Shown: positions 33,760-42,579, counted from the stretch's first letter. The stretch: 64,000 nucleotides of DNA from Streptomyces sp. RB17 (GCF_009604455.1 NZ_WEGL01000004.1:124001-188000), one strand, 5' to 3'. Notes: generated by a model from the letters alone, not told the origin. Numbers and translations are program-made.

Positions 33760-35283
33760 TCAGTTGTCGCCGGCCCGGGAGCCCAGGGTCAGCTGGGCCG
33801 TGTGTTCCTGGCCGCCGCGCTTGTAGGTGATCGTGACCTTGTCGCCGGGCTTGTGGGTCCAGATGTCGCCGATCAGGGTCGGGCCGCTGTCGATCACCAT
33901 GTCGTCCAGCTTGGTGATCACGTCACCCGGCTTGAGGCCCGCCTTGTCGGCCGGACCGCCCGGCTCGACCGCGGCGGAGCCGGCCGCGCCCTGGTCAGTG
34001 ATCTTCGCTCCGCCGGTGGAGTCCTCCAGCGAGACGGAGGCGCCGATCTTGGCGTACACCGGCTTGCCGGTCTTGATCAGCTGCTGGGCTACGTACTTGG
34101 CCTGGTTGATCGGGATGGCGAAGCCGAGGCCGATCGAGCCGGACTGGCCGGAGCCGCCGAAACCGCCGCCGCTGCTGGTCGACTGGATCGCCGAATTGAT
34201 GCCGATGACCGCGCCGGAGGCGTCCAGCAGCGGGCCGCCGGAGTTGCCCGGGTTGATCGACGCGTCGGTCTGCAGCGCGCTCATGTACGACGCCTTGCTG
34301 GAGGAGCTGCCGTCGCTGGAGGCCACCGGACGGTTCTTGGCGCTGATGATCCCGGTCGTCACCGTGTTGGACAGGCCGAAGGGGGCGCCGATGGCGATCG
34401 TCTCGTCACCGACGGCCACCTTGTCGGAGTCGCCGAGGGCGAGGGGCTTGAGGTCGGACGGGGGGTTCTTGAGCTTGATGACCGCCACGTCGTAGCCCTG
34501 GGCGTGGCCGACGACCTCGGCGTCGTACTTCCTGCCGTTCGGGAACGTGGCGGTCAGCTTGCCGCCGTCGAGGGCGTCCGCCACCACGTGGTTGTTGGTG
34601 ACGATGTGGCCCTGGGTGTCGAAGACGAACCCGGTGCCCGTGCCGCCCTCGCCGTTGGTGCTCTCGGCCTCGATGGTGACGGTGCTGGGCAGTGCCCTGG
34701 CGGCCACGTTGGCGATCGTGCCGGGCGCGCGCTTGACCTGAGCGGCGCTGCCGTCGGAGGCGGAGACGGTGGTGGAGCCGTTGTTGTCGTGGTCCTTGGC
34801 CAGGGTGTAGCCGAGGCCGCCGCCCAGGCCGCCCGCGACCAACGCGGCCACCAGGACCGCGGCGACGAGCCCGCCGCGCCCGTTGCGCGGCTTGGGGGCG
34901 GGTTGCTGGTACGACGCTCCCCAGCCGCCGCCACCGCCCGCGCCACCCGCACCGAAGCCGGCGGCACCGGCACCGGCGTCACCGTAGGGCGCGCCCTCGC
35001 CGTAGGGCGGGTTGGCCGGCGGCGGAGGCGGCCAGGAGCCTTCGGGGGCCGAACCAGGGGCGGACGGGCCGGAGGCGTGCGGGGTGGCGGCGTGCGCGGT
35101 GGCGGGCCGGCCCGGCTGGGTTTCGGCCGCGGCCGGGGCGTCCTGCGGTACGGGCGGGAGGGCGGCCGTCGGCTCGTTGCCCCCGGGGGTGGAGCCCTGC
35201 GGGGAAGTGGCGGGAGCGGCCATCGGCACAGGAGGCGCGGACGGGGCCTCGGGTACCTCGTTGCCCTCGTTCTCGGTGCTCAC
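33760..35283 (-). CDS. HtrA/DegP-like membrane-anchored serine protease with PDZ domain
   Basis: 507 residues. A Pro/Ala/Gly-rich cytoplasmic region of about 135 residues precedes one transmembrane helix (about 140-163, LVAAVLVAALVAGGLGGGLG). The trypsin-like domain follows, with the triad His232 (TNNHVVAD), Asp265 (YDVAVIKL) and Ser348 (NPGNSGGPLL). A C-terminal PDZ domain covers about 415-500 (GGPADKAGLKPGDVITKLDD). It should degrade or refold misfolded proteins outside the membrane. GTG 35283 has GAGGAGAAG upstream. The gene is transcribed away from the phosphodiesterase gene across a 261-bp promoter region. Streptomyces has several HtrA paralogues; this position matches SCO3977 from memory. 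A Gly/Ser-rich insertion near residue 370 is unusual. Confidence 0.9.
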   Translation of the reverse strand: MSTENEGNEVPEAPSAPPVPMAAPATSPQGSTPGGNEPTAALPPVPQDAPAAAETQPGRPATAHAATPHASGPSAPGSAPEGSWPPPPPANPPYGEGAPYGDAGAGAAGFGAGGAGGGGGWGASYQQPAPKPRNGRGGLVAAVLVAALVAGGLGGGLGYTLAKDHDNNGSTTVSASDGSAAQVKRAPGTIANVAARALPSTVTIEAESTNGEGGTGTGFVFDTQGHIVTNNHVVADALDGGKLTATFPNGRKYDAEVVGHAQGYDVAVIKLKNPPSDLKPLALGDSDKVAVGDETIAIGAPFGLSNTVTTGIISAKNRPVASSDGSSSSKASYMSALQTDASINPGNSGGPLLDASGAVIGINSAIQSTSSGGGFGGSGQSGSIGLGFAIPINQAKYVAQQLIKTGKPVYAKIGASVSLEDSTGGAKITDQGAAGSAAVEPGGPADKAGLKPGDVITKLDDMVIDSGPTLIGDIWTHKPGDKVTITYKRGGQEHTAQLTLGSRAGDN

Positions 35284-35450
35284 AGCTCTTCTCCTCGGTC
35301 CACGGCTGTTCTTCTGGGTCGCACTCGGTCACGCTCGGCAGCTGTGCATGGTGCTGTGGTCAATCATCGCTGTTCCGTTTGTATGCAGTCAGCTTTTCCC
35401 ACGAGCCGTCAGAGCACCATAAGCGGTGGCTGTGGGTCCACGGCGAGTCT

Positions 35451-35483
35451 TTACATAGGGCCTTTACTGGCAAAAGTTACATA
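35451..35483. promoter_or_regulatory. Repeated TTACATA elements between htrA-like and gdpD genes
   Basis: TTACATA occurs at 35451-35457 and 35477-35483, 26 bp apart, in the AT-richest part of the 261-bp divergent region. They may be binding half-sites or -10-like elements. No regulator can be assigned. Confidence 0.3.
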
Positions 35484-35544
35484 AACGGGCACCGGGTGCG
35501 CCCGGGCCGCCCCTCGTACCCCCGGACGGTGGCACCATGACGCG

Positions 35545-36375
35545 GTGACCCACGCACTACAGCGCTCCGTCCAGGTCGTCGCCCACCGAGGCGCCTCCGA
35601 AGACGCGCCCGAGCACACCCTGGCCGCCTACAAGAAGGCGATCGAGGACGGCGCCGACGCCCTCGAGTGCGACGTACGGCTGACCGCCGACGGCCATCTG
35701 GTCTGCGTCCACGACCGGCGTGTGAACCGTACCTCCAACGGCCGCGGTGCCGTCTCCGCGCTGGAACTGGCCGATCTCGCCGCCCTGGACTTCGGCTCCT
35801 GGAAGCCGCGCGAGAGCTGGCACGGACGGGACGAGGAGCCCGACTGGGAGCACCGGCCGGAGGACCGCGAGGAGACCTCCGTGCTCACTCTGGAACGGCT
35901 GCTGGAGCTGGTCTCGGACGCCGGGCGGCGGGTGGAGCTCGCCATCGAGACCAAGCACCCCACGCGCTGGGCCGGCCAGGTCGAGGAGCGGCTGCTGACG
36001 CTGCTGAAGCGGTTCGGCCTGGACGCTCCGGCCTCGGCCGCCGAGTCGCAGGTCCGGATCATGAGCTTCTCGGCGCGCTCGCTGCACCGCGTGCGTACCG
36101 CCGCGCCGACGCTGCCGACGGTCTACCTGGTGCAGTTCCTTACGCCGCGGCTGCGCGACGGACGGCTGCCGGCGGGCGTGCGGATCGCGGGCCCCTCGAT
36201 CCGCATCGTGCGCAACAACCCCGCCTATGTGGAGCGGCTGCAGCGCGCCGGTCACGGGGTGCACGTCTGGACCGTGAACGAGCCCGAGGACGTCGATCTC
36301 TGCGTGAAGCTGGGCATCGACGCCATCATCACCAACCGCCCGCGCGCGGTCCTGCGTCAACTGGGACGTGTGTGA
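35545..36375 (+). CDS. Glycerophosphodiester phosphodiesterase (GDPD/GlpQ family)
   Basis: A 276-residue TIM-barrel enzyme that hydrolyses glycerophosphodiesters to glycerol 3-phosphate and an alcohol. The catalytic HRGASEDAPEHT with the two-His mechanism is present (VAHRG and VCVHDRRVNRT), with metal ligands in ALECDVRLTADG and the later VELAIETKH. The C-terminal GHGVHVWTVNEPEDVDLCVK and DAIITNRP are typical. No signal peptide is present, so it is cytoplasmic and probably recycles phospholipid head groups. GTG 35545 lacks a strong ribosome site. A GPWK-type insertion (about residues 87-112, acidic, with HGRDEEPDWEHRPED) is larger than in most relatives. Confidence 0.9.
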   Translation: MTHALQRSVQVVAHRGASEDAPEHTLAAYKKAIEDGADALECDVRLTADGHLVCVHDRRVNRTSNGRGAVSALELADLAALDFGSWKPRESWHGRDEEPDWEHRPEDREETSVLTLERLLELVSDAGRRVELAIETKHPTRWAGQVEERLLTLLKRFGLDAPASAAESQVRIMSFSARSLHRVRTAAPTLPTVYLVQFLTPRLRDGRLPAGVRIAGPSIRIVRNNPAYVERLQRAGHGVHVWTVNEPEDVDLCVKLGIDAIITNRPRAVLRQLGRV

Positions 36376-36631
36376 CCTCAAGAGGCCGGTAAGGAGCCGT
36401 GCCTGTCCCTTGACCCCGCTGTGCGGCTGGGTGAATTCTCCCCTCTTGGCCACACCATTGAAATCCAGCCATACGACGACCGGAGGAAAGGCCTTCGTCA
36501 CAGGGAGTGCTCCGGCGCGTTCGCTCCGTGCAGGGCCGTTGCGAATGCGTCACCGGAAGCGGATTGGCCGGTTTCCGGTACAGGCCAATGGGGCATCCAC
36601 ACCGTGGCGTGGGGCAAAGGAGGTCTCGGGG

Positions 36632-37183
36632 GTGGCGTTGGTGGTGGCACAGGAGGTGCCCACGTCGTCGAGCATGGCCGTACCCCATGGCCCTGCGGGC
36701 GTGGGGAAGGCGAGACACCGGATGCGTTCGCAGTTGCGCAGCGGTGGCGTGTCCGAATCGGTCGTCGACGATGCCGTACTGATCCTTTCCGAACTGCTGA
36801 GCAATGCCTGCAAGCACGGGCGGCCCCTGGGCGACGCGCCGGCCGGTGACGGCGATGTGCGCGCCTCGTGGCGGGTCGACGCGCGGGGCCGGCTCATCGT
36901 CGAGGTGACGGATGGCGGCGGCCCGACCCGCCCGGCACCGGCCACCCCGTCGGTGACAGCGCACGGCGGCCGCGGGCTGAACATCATCACGGCGCTCGCC
37001 GACGACTGGGGCGTCCGGGACGACGTCCACGGCGAGGTGACGGTCTGGGTGGTGGTCCACCAGGACGTACACGATCCCGATGCCGGGTACCGCCGGGACG
37101 GTTTCGCTACGCGCGTCACGTCCCCCGCGCGCCCGGCCCTGCCCGAGCTGGACTTCGCGGACGCGTTCGACGACCTGGACTGA
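36632..37183 (+). CDS. RsbW-like ATP-binding protein (HATPase, anti-sigma type)
   Basis: About 183 residues. A GHKL ATPase domain spans about residues 20-145, with the N-box VLILSELLSNACKHGRPLG, a D-box VEVTDGGGPTRP and the G-box HGGRGLNIITALADDWG. Streptomyces has dozens of such single-domain kinases that bind sigma or anti-anti-sigma factors. GTG 36632 is chosen because AAAGGAGGT lies at ideal spacing (36616-36624). An in-frame ATG at 36545 would add 29 basic residues (MRHRKRIGRF...), which I think is also seen in relatives. The last 35 residues are acidic and repetitive (LDFADAFDDLD). No partner gene is adjacent. Confidence 0.8.
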   Translation: MALVVAQEVPTSSSMAVPHGPAGVGKARHRMRSQLRSGGVSESVVDDAVLILSELLSNACKHGRPLGDAPAGDGDVRASWRVDARGRLIVEVTDGGGPTRPAPATPSVTAHGGRGLNIITALADDWGVRDDVHGEVTVWVVVHQDVHDPDAGYRRDGFATRVTSPARPALPELDFADAFDDLD

Positions 37184-37318
37184 CGGACAGTCCGGGGGGC
37201 TTGTAATCACGGACACGGTCGAAGAGCTGGGCCGGCGGACGCAGTGCCAGGTCCGACCCGACGGCCGTACGACGGCTCGGCCGGGAGGGCTCGGACCGCG
37301 CCGCCGGATGCTCCGAAG

Positions 37319-37368
37319 TCGTCCACAGGTTCACACCGTTGGAGTCGAGCGGGCGTGCGTTGTCCACA
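37319..37368 (+). promoter_or_regulatory. DnaA-box-like pair upstream of the DUF5926 gene
   Basis: TTGTCCACA, the form favoured in Streptomyces, lies at 37360-37368, and TCGTCCACA (one change) at 37319-37327, 41 bp apart in the same orientation. A TAGGCT -10-like element follows at 37395-37400. DnaA binding here is an inference. Confidence 0.35.
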
Positions 37369-37443
37369 GGTTCCCGCCGGTCATGGCCTGAACGGCTAGG
37401 CTCCCGCCCGTACGAGAAGAGCCGTAACCGGGAGACACCCACG

Positions 37444-38409
37444 ATGGCCAAGAAGCGACCCCAGACGAAGGCCGAGCGGCCGCAGCTCAGCGATGCGGAG
37501 GTCCCGGTTGTCGGCGCCCGCGAGCCCTGCCCCTGCGGCAGCGGCCGGCGCTACAAGGCGTGCCACGGCCGGGCCGCGGCGCACGCGGTGACCGAACTGG
37601 TGCATCGCCCGTTCGAGGGGCTGCCCGGCGAGTGCGACTGGGTGGCGCTGCGCGAGCTGGTGCCGGCCGCGACGGTCGAGCTGACCCTCAAGGACGGCCT
37701 GCCCGAGGGCGTCCCGTCGGTCACGCTGGCCACGGTGCTGCCGATGGCCTGGCCGGCACTGCGCCGCGACGACGGCGCGGTGCTGCTCGGCCTGCAGAAC
37801 GACACGTCGTCCGGTGACCTCAGCCGCGACCTCGCGGACACCCTCCAGCGCGCCCTCACGGCCGAGCCCGGCACCCCGGTGCAGGGCCGCCGCGCCCCGG
37901 CCGACGGTCCGCGGCTGCAGGACGTGCTCGACCTCCAGGCTCCGTTCGAGCCGGAGGTGCAGAGCGGCTTCGAGTTCTGGGTGCCGGACGCGGAGAACGC
38001 CACGCCCGAGGTGACCGCCTCCCTGGAGCGGGCCAACGCCGCCGCCATCCCGACGGCGAGGCTGACCGGCGTGGACGCCGCGTACTGGTGCGAGACCCCG
38101 GAGAAGAACCACCTGCGCTGGGTGATGCCGCATCCGGAGGAGCAGCTTCTGGACGCTCTCGCGCGGCTGCACGCGGCGGGCCGTTCCCACCTGGGCGAGG
38201 GCACCCGGCTCGTGGGCTCCTTCCGAGCTCACGGCCTCACCGTGCCCGTCTGGGACCTGCCGAGCGGGGTCACGGCGGACGACGTGGAGAAGCCGGCCGC
38301 CGAGTTCGCCGAGCGCCTCGCCGCCGCCCTGGCCGCCACCGAGCCGCTCACGCCGGAGGAGCGCCGGGCGCGTGGCGGACTGACCAACCGGCAGGTCACG
38401 CTCAGCTGA
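37444..38409 (+). CDS. DUF5926-family protein with an N-terminal SEC-C zinc motif
   Basis: 321 residues. The N-terminus is basic (KKRPQTKAERPQ), then the SEC-C motif REPCPCGSGRRYKACHG at about residues 23-39, with CxCx8C-His zinc ligands like those at the end of SecA. The rest (about 45-320) belongs to a family widespread in actinobacteria without known function, with segments such as LPMAWPALRRDDGAVLLGLQ and PEKNHLRWVMPHPEEQLLDA. ATG 37444 has GGGAG about seven bases upstream. A role near ribosomes or secretion is possible because SEC-C modules bind ribosomes or SecB in other proteins. It is monocistronic. Confidence 0.85.
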   Translation: MAKKRPQTKAERPQLSDAEVPVVGAREPCPCGSGRRYKACHGRAAAHAVTELVHRPFEGLPGECDWVALRELVPAATVELTLKDGLPEGVPSVTLATVLPMAWPALRRDDGAVLLGLQNDTSSGDLSRDLADTLQRALTAEPGTPVQGRRAPADGPRLQDVLDLQAPFEPEVQSGFEFWVPDAENATPEVTASLERANAAAIPTARLTGVDAAYWCETPEKNHLRWVMPHPEEQLLDALARLHAAGRSHLGEGTRLVGSFRAHGLTVPVWDLPSGVTADDVEKPAAEFAERLAAALAATEPLTPEERRARGGLTNRQVTLS

Positions 38410-38569
38410 CGCCGCCGCGCGCGTCTGGCGACTGAACGGTCGGTAAGGCGTGCGCACGGCCCGCGAAACAGGTGACTCCTGTCACAACTCCCGCTGATGA
38501 CAGGGAAATCGGTGGCCGAATGCCCCAGACGGAATTTGCGAACCGCCGATCTCTTGTTACCGTTCCAGT

Positions 38570-38614
38570 AGCCCGGTTGCTGGTGCATCCCCCGTCGCCA
38601 GCAACCGGGTCTTT
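38570..38614 (+). ncRNA. Candidate small RNA or stand-alone hairpin with its own promoter
   Basis: In the gap between two convergent genes a perfect 12-bp stem occurs: CCCGGTTGCTGG (38572-38583) with CCAGCAACCGGG (38598-38609), then TCTTT. The 14-base loop holds five consecutive C. Upstream, TTGCGA (38536-38541) and TACCGT (38558-38563) with a 16-bp spacer look like a promoter whose start would fall at about 38570. The transcript could be a C-rich-loop sRNA of about 45 nt, or the hairpin may simply end the upstream gene 160 bp away. Confidence 0.4.
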
Positions 38615-38651
38615 CCATGTCCGCGTACCGGGCACAGCCGGTCGCGCAGCG

Positions 38652-39719
38652 TCAACTCCCGTCGATTGACCCGGAGTTGCCGTCGGCGCCCATCGAGTTG
38701 CTGCCGGAGCGCAGCAGCAGCGCGCCGTCGGACCCGTGCGCGGCGAACTCGGTGACGGCCGTGTAGGCGTCCATCCCGCCCCGGCTGTGCTCACGGGGTG
38801 TCTCGCAGGTGGCGGGCTCGTCGTCGGCGCCCGTGACACACCGCATCTCCAGGCTGTGGCCGCCCGGGCCCATCAGGCTGAGCACGGAGTCCAGCGGCTT
38901 GCCGGTGGAGTTGCGGTAGTAGGTGCGGGCCCAGGTGTCGGCGCCCTGGGCCAGCACACAGGTCTGCGCCTCGATGCCGTCGGGGGAGGTGAGCTGGGGG
39001 CCGCACCGCGCGGCGGTGGCCAGGCCCAGCCCGAGCAGCCGAGTGGGCCCGTCGAGCGACGGCAGCTTGGCGTCGGTGGACCCGGCGGCAGCCTCGGACC
39101 CGGCGGCGCCCCGGCTTCCGGAGGCGCCTGAAGGCCCCGGGGACCGTACGGCGTCCCGCGGCTTCCCGGCCATGGCGTGCCGGGCCGCCTCGCCCACCGG
39201 CCCCGCGGACGCCACGGCCAGCGGCAGCACGACCGCGGCCGTCACGGCGACCGCGAGCGCGAGCAGCCGTAGCTTTCGGGGATCCCGCTCGCGCGACAGC
39301 GCCGGCCACAGCACCGACGGCCGCAGCCCGGCGGCCCGGCCCCCCGTCGCCCGCGCCGCGTGCCGCGGCGACCGGCGGCCGTGCCGTCCGGGCCCCCGAC
39401 GGCCATACCGTCCGGAAGAACCCTCAGAGCCCCCGCGGCCGGAAGCCCCCTCGGATGCCCTGCCGCCAAACCCTCCGGCAGAACCTTCGACGCCCTCGCG
39501 GCCGTACGCCGCGGAAGACCCCTCGGAACCCCCGCCGCCGTACCGTCCGGAAGCCCCCTCGGAATCCCGGCCGCCGTACCCCCCGGAAGTCCACCCGGAG
39601 AACCGACGGCTGTGCCCCCCAGAAGGCCTACCGGAGAACCGACGGCCGTGTCCCCCATGTCCCCCAGACATTCGCAGCATGTGCGGAAGATAACGAGCGA
39701 GCGGGACGCGCGGCCCCAC
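38652..39719 (-). CDS. Membrane-anchored protein with a repetitive Gly/Ser/Arg head
   Basis: Up to 355 residues. The first 125 are strongly repetitive (GGHGGHGRRFSG, GGYGGRDSEGASGRYGGGGS and similar), basic and probably disordered. One transmembrane helix follows at about 150-172 (LLALAVAVTAAVVLPLAVAS). The extracellular part has four or more Cys (AARCGPQ, AQTCVLA, MRCVTG, ATCETP), suggesting two disulfides, and ends in GNSGSIDGS. The start is uncertain: GTG 39719 and ATGs at 39680 and 39671 all lack a ribosome site. No family is recognised. The gene lies downstream of and on the same strand as a prim-pol-like gene, separated by only 15 bp if GTG 39719 is used. Confidence 0.65.
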   Translation of the reverse strand: MGPRVPLARYLPHMLRMSGGHGGHGRRFSGRPSGGHSRRFSGWTSGGYGGRDSEGASGRYGGGGSEGSSAAYGREGVEGSAGGFGGRASEGASGRGGSEGSSGRYGRRGPGRHGRRSPRHAARATGGRAAGLRPSVLWPALSRERDPRKLRLLALAVAVTAAVVLPLAVASAGPVGEAARHAMAGKPRDAVRSPGPSGASGSRGAAGSEAAAGSTDAKLPSLDGPTRLLGLGLATAARCGPQLTSPDGIEAQTCVLAQGADTWARTYYRNSTGKPLDSVLSLMGPGGHSLEMRCVTGADDEPATCETPREHSRGGMDAYTAVTEFAAHGSDGALLLRSGSNSMGADGNSGSIDGS

Positions 39720-39734
39720 CCGCGCCGGACACCC

Positions 39735-40421
39735 CTACAACTCGGGCGCGCTCACACCCGTACGAGTGAGGGCGTCGACCACGGCGTCCACCACGGCCTC
39801 CACGTCGGGCACCCAGGGCGCGGCCGAGCCCGGCAGCGGGGCGCGCTCCCAGCGGACGGCGCCCTGGCCTGTCTCGGACGGGGGCAGGGCGAGGTAGCCG
39901 CCCTCACCGTGGAAGCGCAGGGAGCCCGGGACGAAGTCCTTGGCGTAGAGCAGTTCGCCCAACTGCTCCATGGAATACGGCTTCACCAGCAGCGCCCAGC
40001 GGGTCGGGGAGGCGATCACCGGGCCGAGGCGCATGCCCCGCCGGTCGAGCAGGGCGAGGGCGCGGGAGGCGGCGAGGGCGGGCAGGCTGACCGCGCAGGG
40101 CGCCTTGCCCCCGGTGGCGAGGATGACCGGCGCGCTGGGCCGGTTGGTCCACCACCAGCGGACCATGCGGGCGTCGGTCGTGGCCGCGAGCAGGCCGGGA
40201 TCGAAGGGGTGCGCACCGGGCACCGTGCACTCCGGGTCGGGGCAGGCGCAGCGGGCCCGCCCCTGCGGGTCCGGGGCCACGCCCGGGAGTACCGGCCACT
40301 GCCACTGGGTCGCGAAGGTCAGGGCCGCGCCGACCAGCTCGGGCCTCGCGTCGTTCCGCCTGGGCCTCCCGTCGTTCCGCCTGGACAGGAGCCTGCGTCG
40401 CCTTCCGAGGATCTCGCGCAT
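39735..40421 (-). CDS. Degenerate prim-pol domain protein
   Basis: 228 residues resembling the primase/polymerase-domain proteins of Streptomyces: ALTFATQWQWPVLPGVAPD at the first strand, a small Cys cluster RCACPDPECTVPGAHPFDP, then RWWWTNRPSAPVILATGGKA and GSLRFHGEGGYLALPPSE. The position of the catalytic GVDLD pair reads CAVSLPAL, so the metal-binding acids appear lost, in contrast to the intact copy at 32558. It may be a regulatory or structural relative. ATG 40421 has AAAGGA upstream at slightly long spacing. The N-terminal 25 residues are basic with RRNDGRPRRNDARP repeats. Confidence 0.75.
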   Translation of the reverse strand: MREILGRRRRLLSRRNDGRPRRNDARPELVGAALTFATQWQWPVLPGVAPDPQGRARCACPDPECTVPGAHPFDPGLLAATTDARMVRWWWTNRPSAPVILATGGKAPCAVSLPALAASRALALLDRRGMRLGPVIASPTRWALLVKPYSMEQLGELLYAKDFVPGSLRFHGEGGYLALPPSETGQGAVRWERAPLPGSAAPWVPDVEAVVDAVVDALTRTGVSAPEL

Positions 40422-40914
40422 GAGCGCTCGTTCCTTTCCGTTGCACCGCTGGCAACACCGTGGTCCACATCACACCATGTGTCGATCACTTCACTGTGCG
40501 TACCTATTGGCGCATCACACCCCTGCGCAGGGCAGGGGGAACCCCAAGGGGTCGAGCAAGGGCCGCGTCCGCGTCCATAGTGCGTCGTTCACAAGCACGG
40601 CTGCGGCGCGGGGGTGGCGAAGTATGGCGTTTTGCCGTCGCGCGTGTTTCTCTCCGCCTCCGCCAGGGAGGATGGGGCTCGGCCGTCGGTGGCTATGACG
40701 CCCGGGTCCGTCGCCAGGTTCCGGGCGGCCCCCAACCACCCCTGGCCTTCACCGAGTACGTACCCATCACGACCGCTGTGACGCTCCGTGGAGCAAGGCC
40801 AGTCGACCGCAATGGACCGATACCTGGTGCAGTTTTCAGCCAACTTGGCAGTAAGGCAAGGGGTTCGAGGGAAACCTCGTCCGGCTCATGGACACCAGGA
40901 ATCCCCGCAGGACA
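40422..40914. promoter_or_regulatory. Divergent promoter region, prim-pol-like and SpoIIE phosphatase genes
   Basis: A 493-bp region without a supported gene. GTTGC/GCAAC arms around seven bases lie at 40440-40456, about 20 bp upstream of the prim-pol-like start; they resemble the TTGC/GCAA sites at 3438. The stretch 40820-40870 is AT-richer and contains TAAGGC, a possible -10 for the plus-strand gene. The ORFs drawn through the region look like noise. Confidence 0.35.
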
Positions 40915-42432
40915 ATGCTGGACATCCCCTCACGAGTGCGTGTACATGTGGAGACACTGCTAGCGGCGCAGAATGCCATGGGGGTTTGCGATGCTTTTCA
41001 GCAATACGCACCGGTCGGAAAGCCGGACGCCATGAACGCCCCGCACCCTCCGAAAGTGGCTGGAATCGATCCAACGGTTCCGACGCCCGCACACACTGTC
41101 GCGCCCACTCCCCCCGCCGCCGACGCCGGTGCCGCCCAGGATCCCGCTCCCGTCCCCGCCCCGCACACCCCCGCGCCCGGCGCCCTCCTCCAGGACCGGC
41201 TGGCCGGCTGGGTCTCGGACCTCACGACCCTCCACGAACTCACCGAGCGCCTGTCCCGCACGAGCGCACTGGAACCGGCCCTCCACGAGCTCCTGCGCGC
41301 CGGAGCCGCCCTCGTCGGCGCCCGCCGCGGCCTGGTCGCCCTGGAGCCCGGCGACGGCCTCGGCCCCCGCACCACCCTCGGCCTCGGCCTCGGCCGCGCC
41401 GACCTCGGCCACATCGAGACCGTCCCGCGCGGCGCGCTGCCGTACGACACGAACACGGCCACCGAGATCGTCCACCCCGACCTGCCGGCCGAGGAGGGCC
41501 TCGACCCCCGGCACCGGGAGGTGGCCGCCCGCCTCGGCTATGCCGCCAGCTACGCCCTGCCTCTCGCCACCGACACCGCCGGACGTCTCGGCGCCGCCGT
41601 CTGGCTCTACGACGAACCGGCCGAACCTCATGAGCGGCAGCGCCACCTCGTCGGCCTCTACGTCCGGCACGCCACCGAGCACCTGGCCCGGCTGGTGGAA
41701 GTGGAGCGCACGCGCGCGTGCGTGGCGACCATCTCCGAGGAACTGCTGCCCACCCGGCTGCCCCGCGTGCCCGGCGTCCAGCTCGCCGCCCGGCGCCGCA
41801 CCGGCCCCCGCGGCGGCGGTGACTGGTACGACGCGCTGCCGCTGCCGGACGCCGCGCTCGGCCTGTCCGTCGGCTCGGTCACCGGCTCCGGGCCGAGCGC
41901 CGTGGCCGCGATGGGCCGGCTGCGTGCCTCACTGCGCGCGTACGCCGTGATGGAGGGCGAGGACCCGGTCGCCGTCCTGTCGGACCTGGAGCTGCTGCTG
42001 CGGCTGACCGAGCCCGCCCGTTCGGCCACCGCCCTGTTCGCCTACTGCGAGCCCGCTCTGCGCAAGGTCACCCTGGCCGGCGCCGGGCACAGCCCGCCGC
42101 TGCTGATCGGCGAGCGGCGCACCGAGTTCGCCGAGACCTCCGTCTCCGCGCCGCTCGGCATGCTCGCCTGCTGGGAGGCGCCGAGCGTGGAGATCCAGGC
42201 GGAGGCCGGGGAGACGGTCCTGCTCTACACCGACGGGCTGCTGCACCGTACCGGCGACCCGACGGACCGCGCCTTCGCCCGCCTGCACGCGGCCGCCGCG
42301 AGCATCCCTCGCGCGCTGCGCCACGACCCCGGTGCCGTCACGGACCACGTGCTCCGCACCGTCCTGCCCGACGGTCTGGACGCGGCCCACAGCGAGGAGG
42401 ACGTGGTGCTGCTGGCGGCCCGCTTCGACTGA
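40915..42432 (+). CDS. GAF-SpoIIE (PP2C-type) phosphatase with altered metal site
   Basis: About 505 residues. A disordered Pro/Ala head (about 35-95) precedes a GAF domain at about 105-255 (LAGWVSDLTTLHELTERLSR). The SpoIIE/PP2C domain covers about 275-505, with PRGGGDWYDALPLPD and ETVLLYTDGLLHRTGD and the final SEEDVVLLAARFD. The second metal motif, normally GDVxGHG, reads LSVGSVTGSG, so an Asp that binds manganese is Ser here. Proteins of this type dephosphorylate anti-anti-sigma factors in partner-switching; this one may be weak, inactive or a binding protein. ATG 40915 has AGGA just upstream; ATG 40888 is also possible. No partner gene adjoins. Confidence 0.82.
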   Translation: MLDIPSRVRVHVETLLAAQNAMGVCDAFQQYAPVGKPDAMNAPHPPKVAGIDPTVPTPAHTVAPTPPAADAGAAQDPAPVPAPHTPAPGALLQDRLAGWVSDLTTLHELTERLSRTSALEPALHELLRAGAALVGARRGLVALEPGDGLGPRTTLGLGLGRADLGHIETVPRGALPYDTNTATEIVHPDLPAEEGLDPRHREVAARLGYAASYALPLATDTAGRLGAAVWLYDEPAEPHERQRHLVGLYVRHATEHLARLVEVERTRACVATISEELLPTRLPRVPGVQLAARRRTGPRGGGDWYDALPLPDAALGLSVGSVTGSGPSAVAAMGRLRASLRAYAVMEGEDPVAVLSDLELLLRLTEPARSATALFAYCEPALRKVTLAGAGHSPPLLIGERRTEFAETSVSAPLGMLACWEAPSVEIQAEAGETVLLYTDGLLHRTGDPTDRAFARLHAAAASIPRALRHDPGAVTDHVLRTVLPDGLDAAHSEEDVVLLAARFD

Positions 42433-42579
42433 CCCCCCGCCGGCATGAGGGGGCATAGCAGGCCATCCGTCCCTGGCTCCCGCCCGGTACGACCGTACGA
42501 TGATGGAGGTCCCCGCTCGGCCACAAGCAGGAGCGTCGCGGGCCCGGGGGAGATCACATGGCGTATCGAGGAGGATCAC

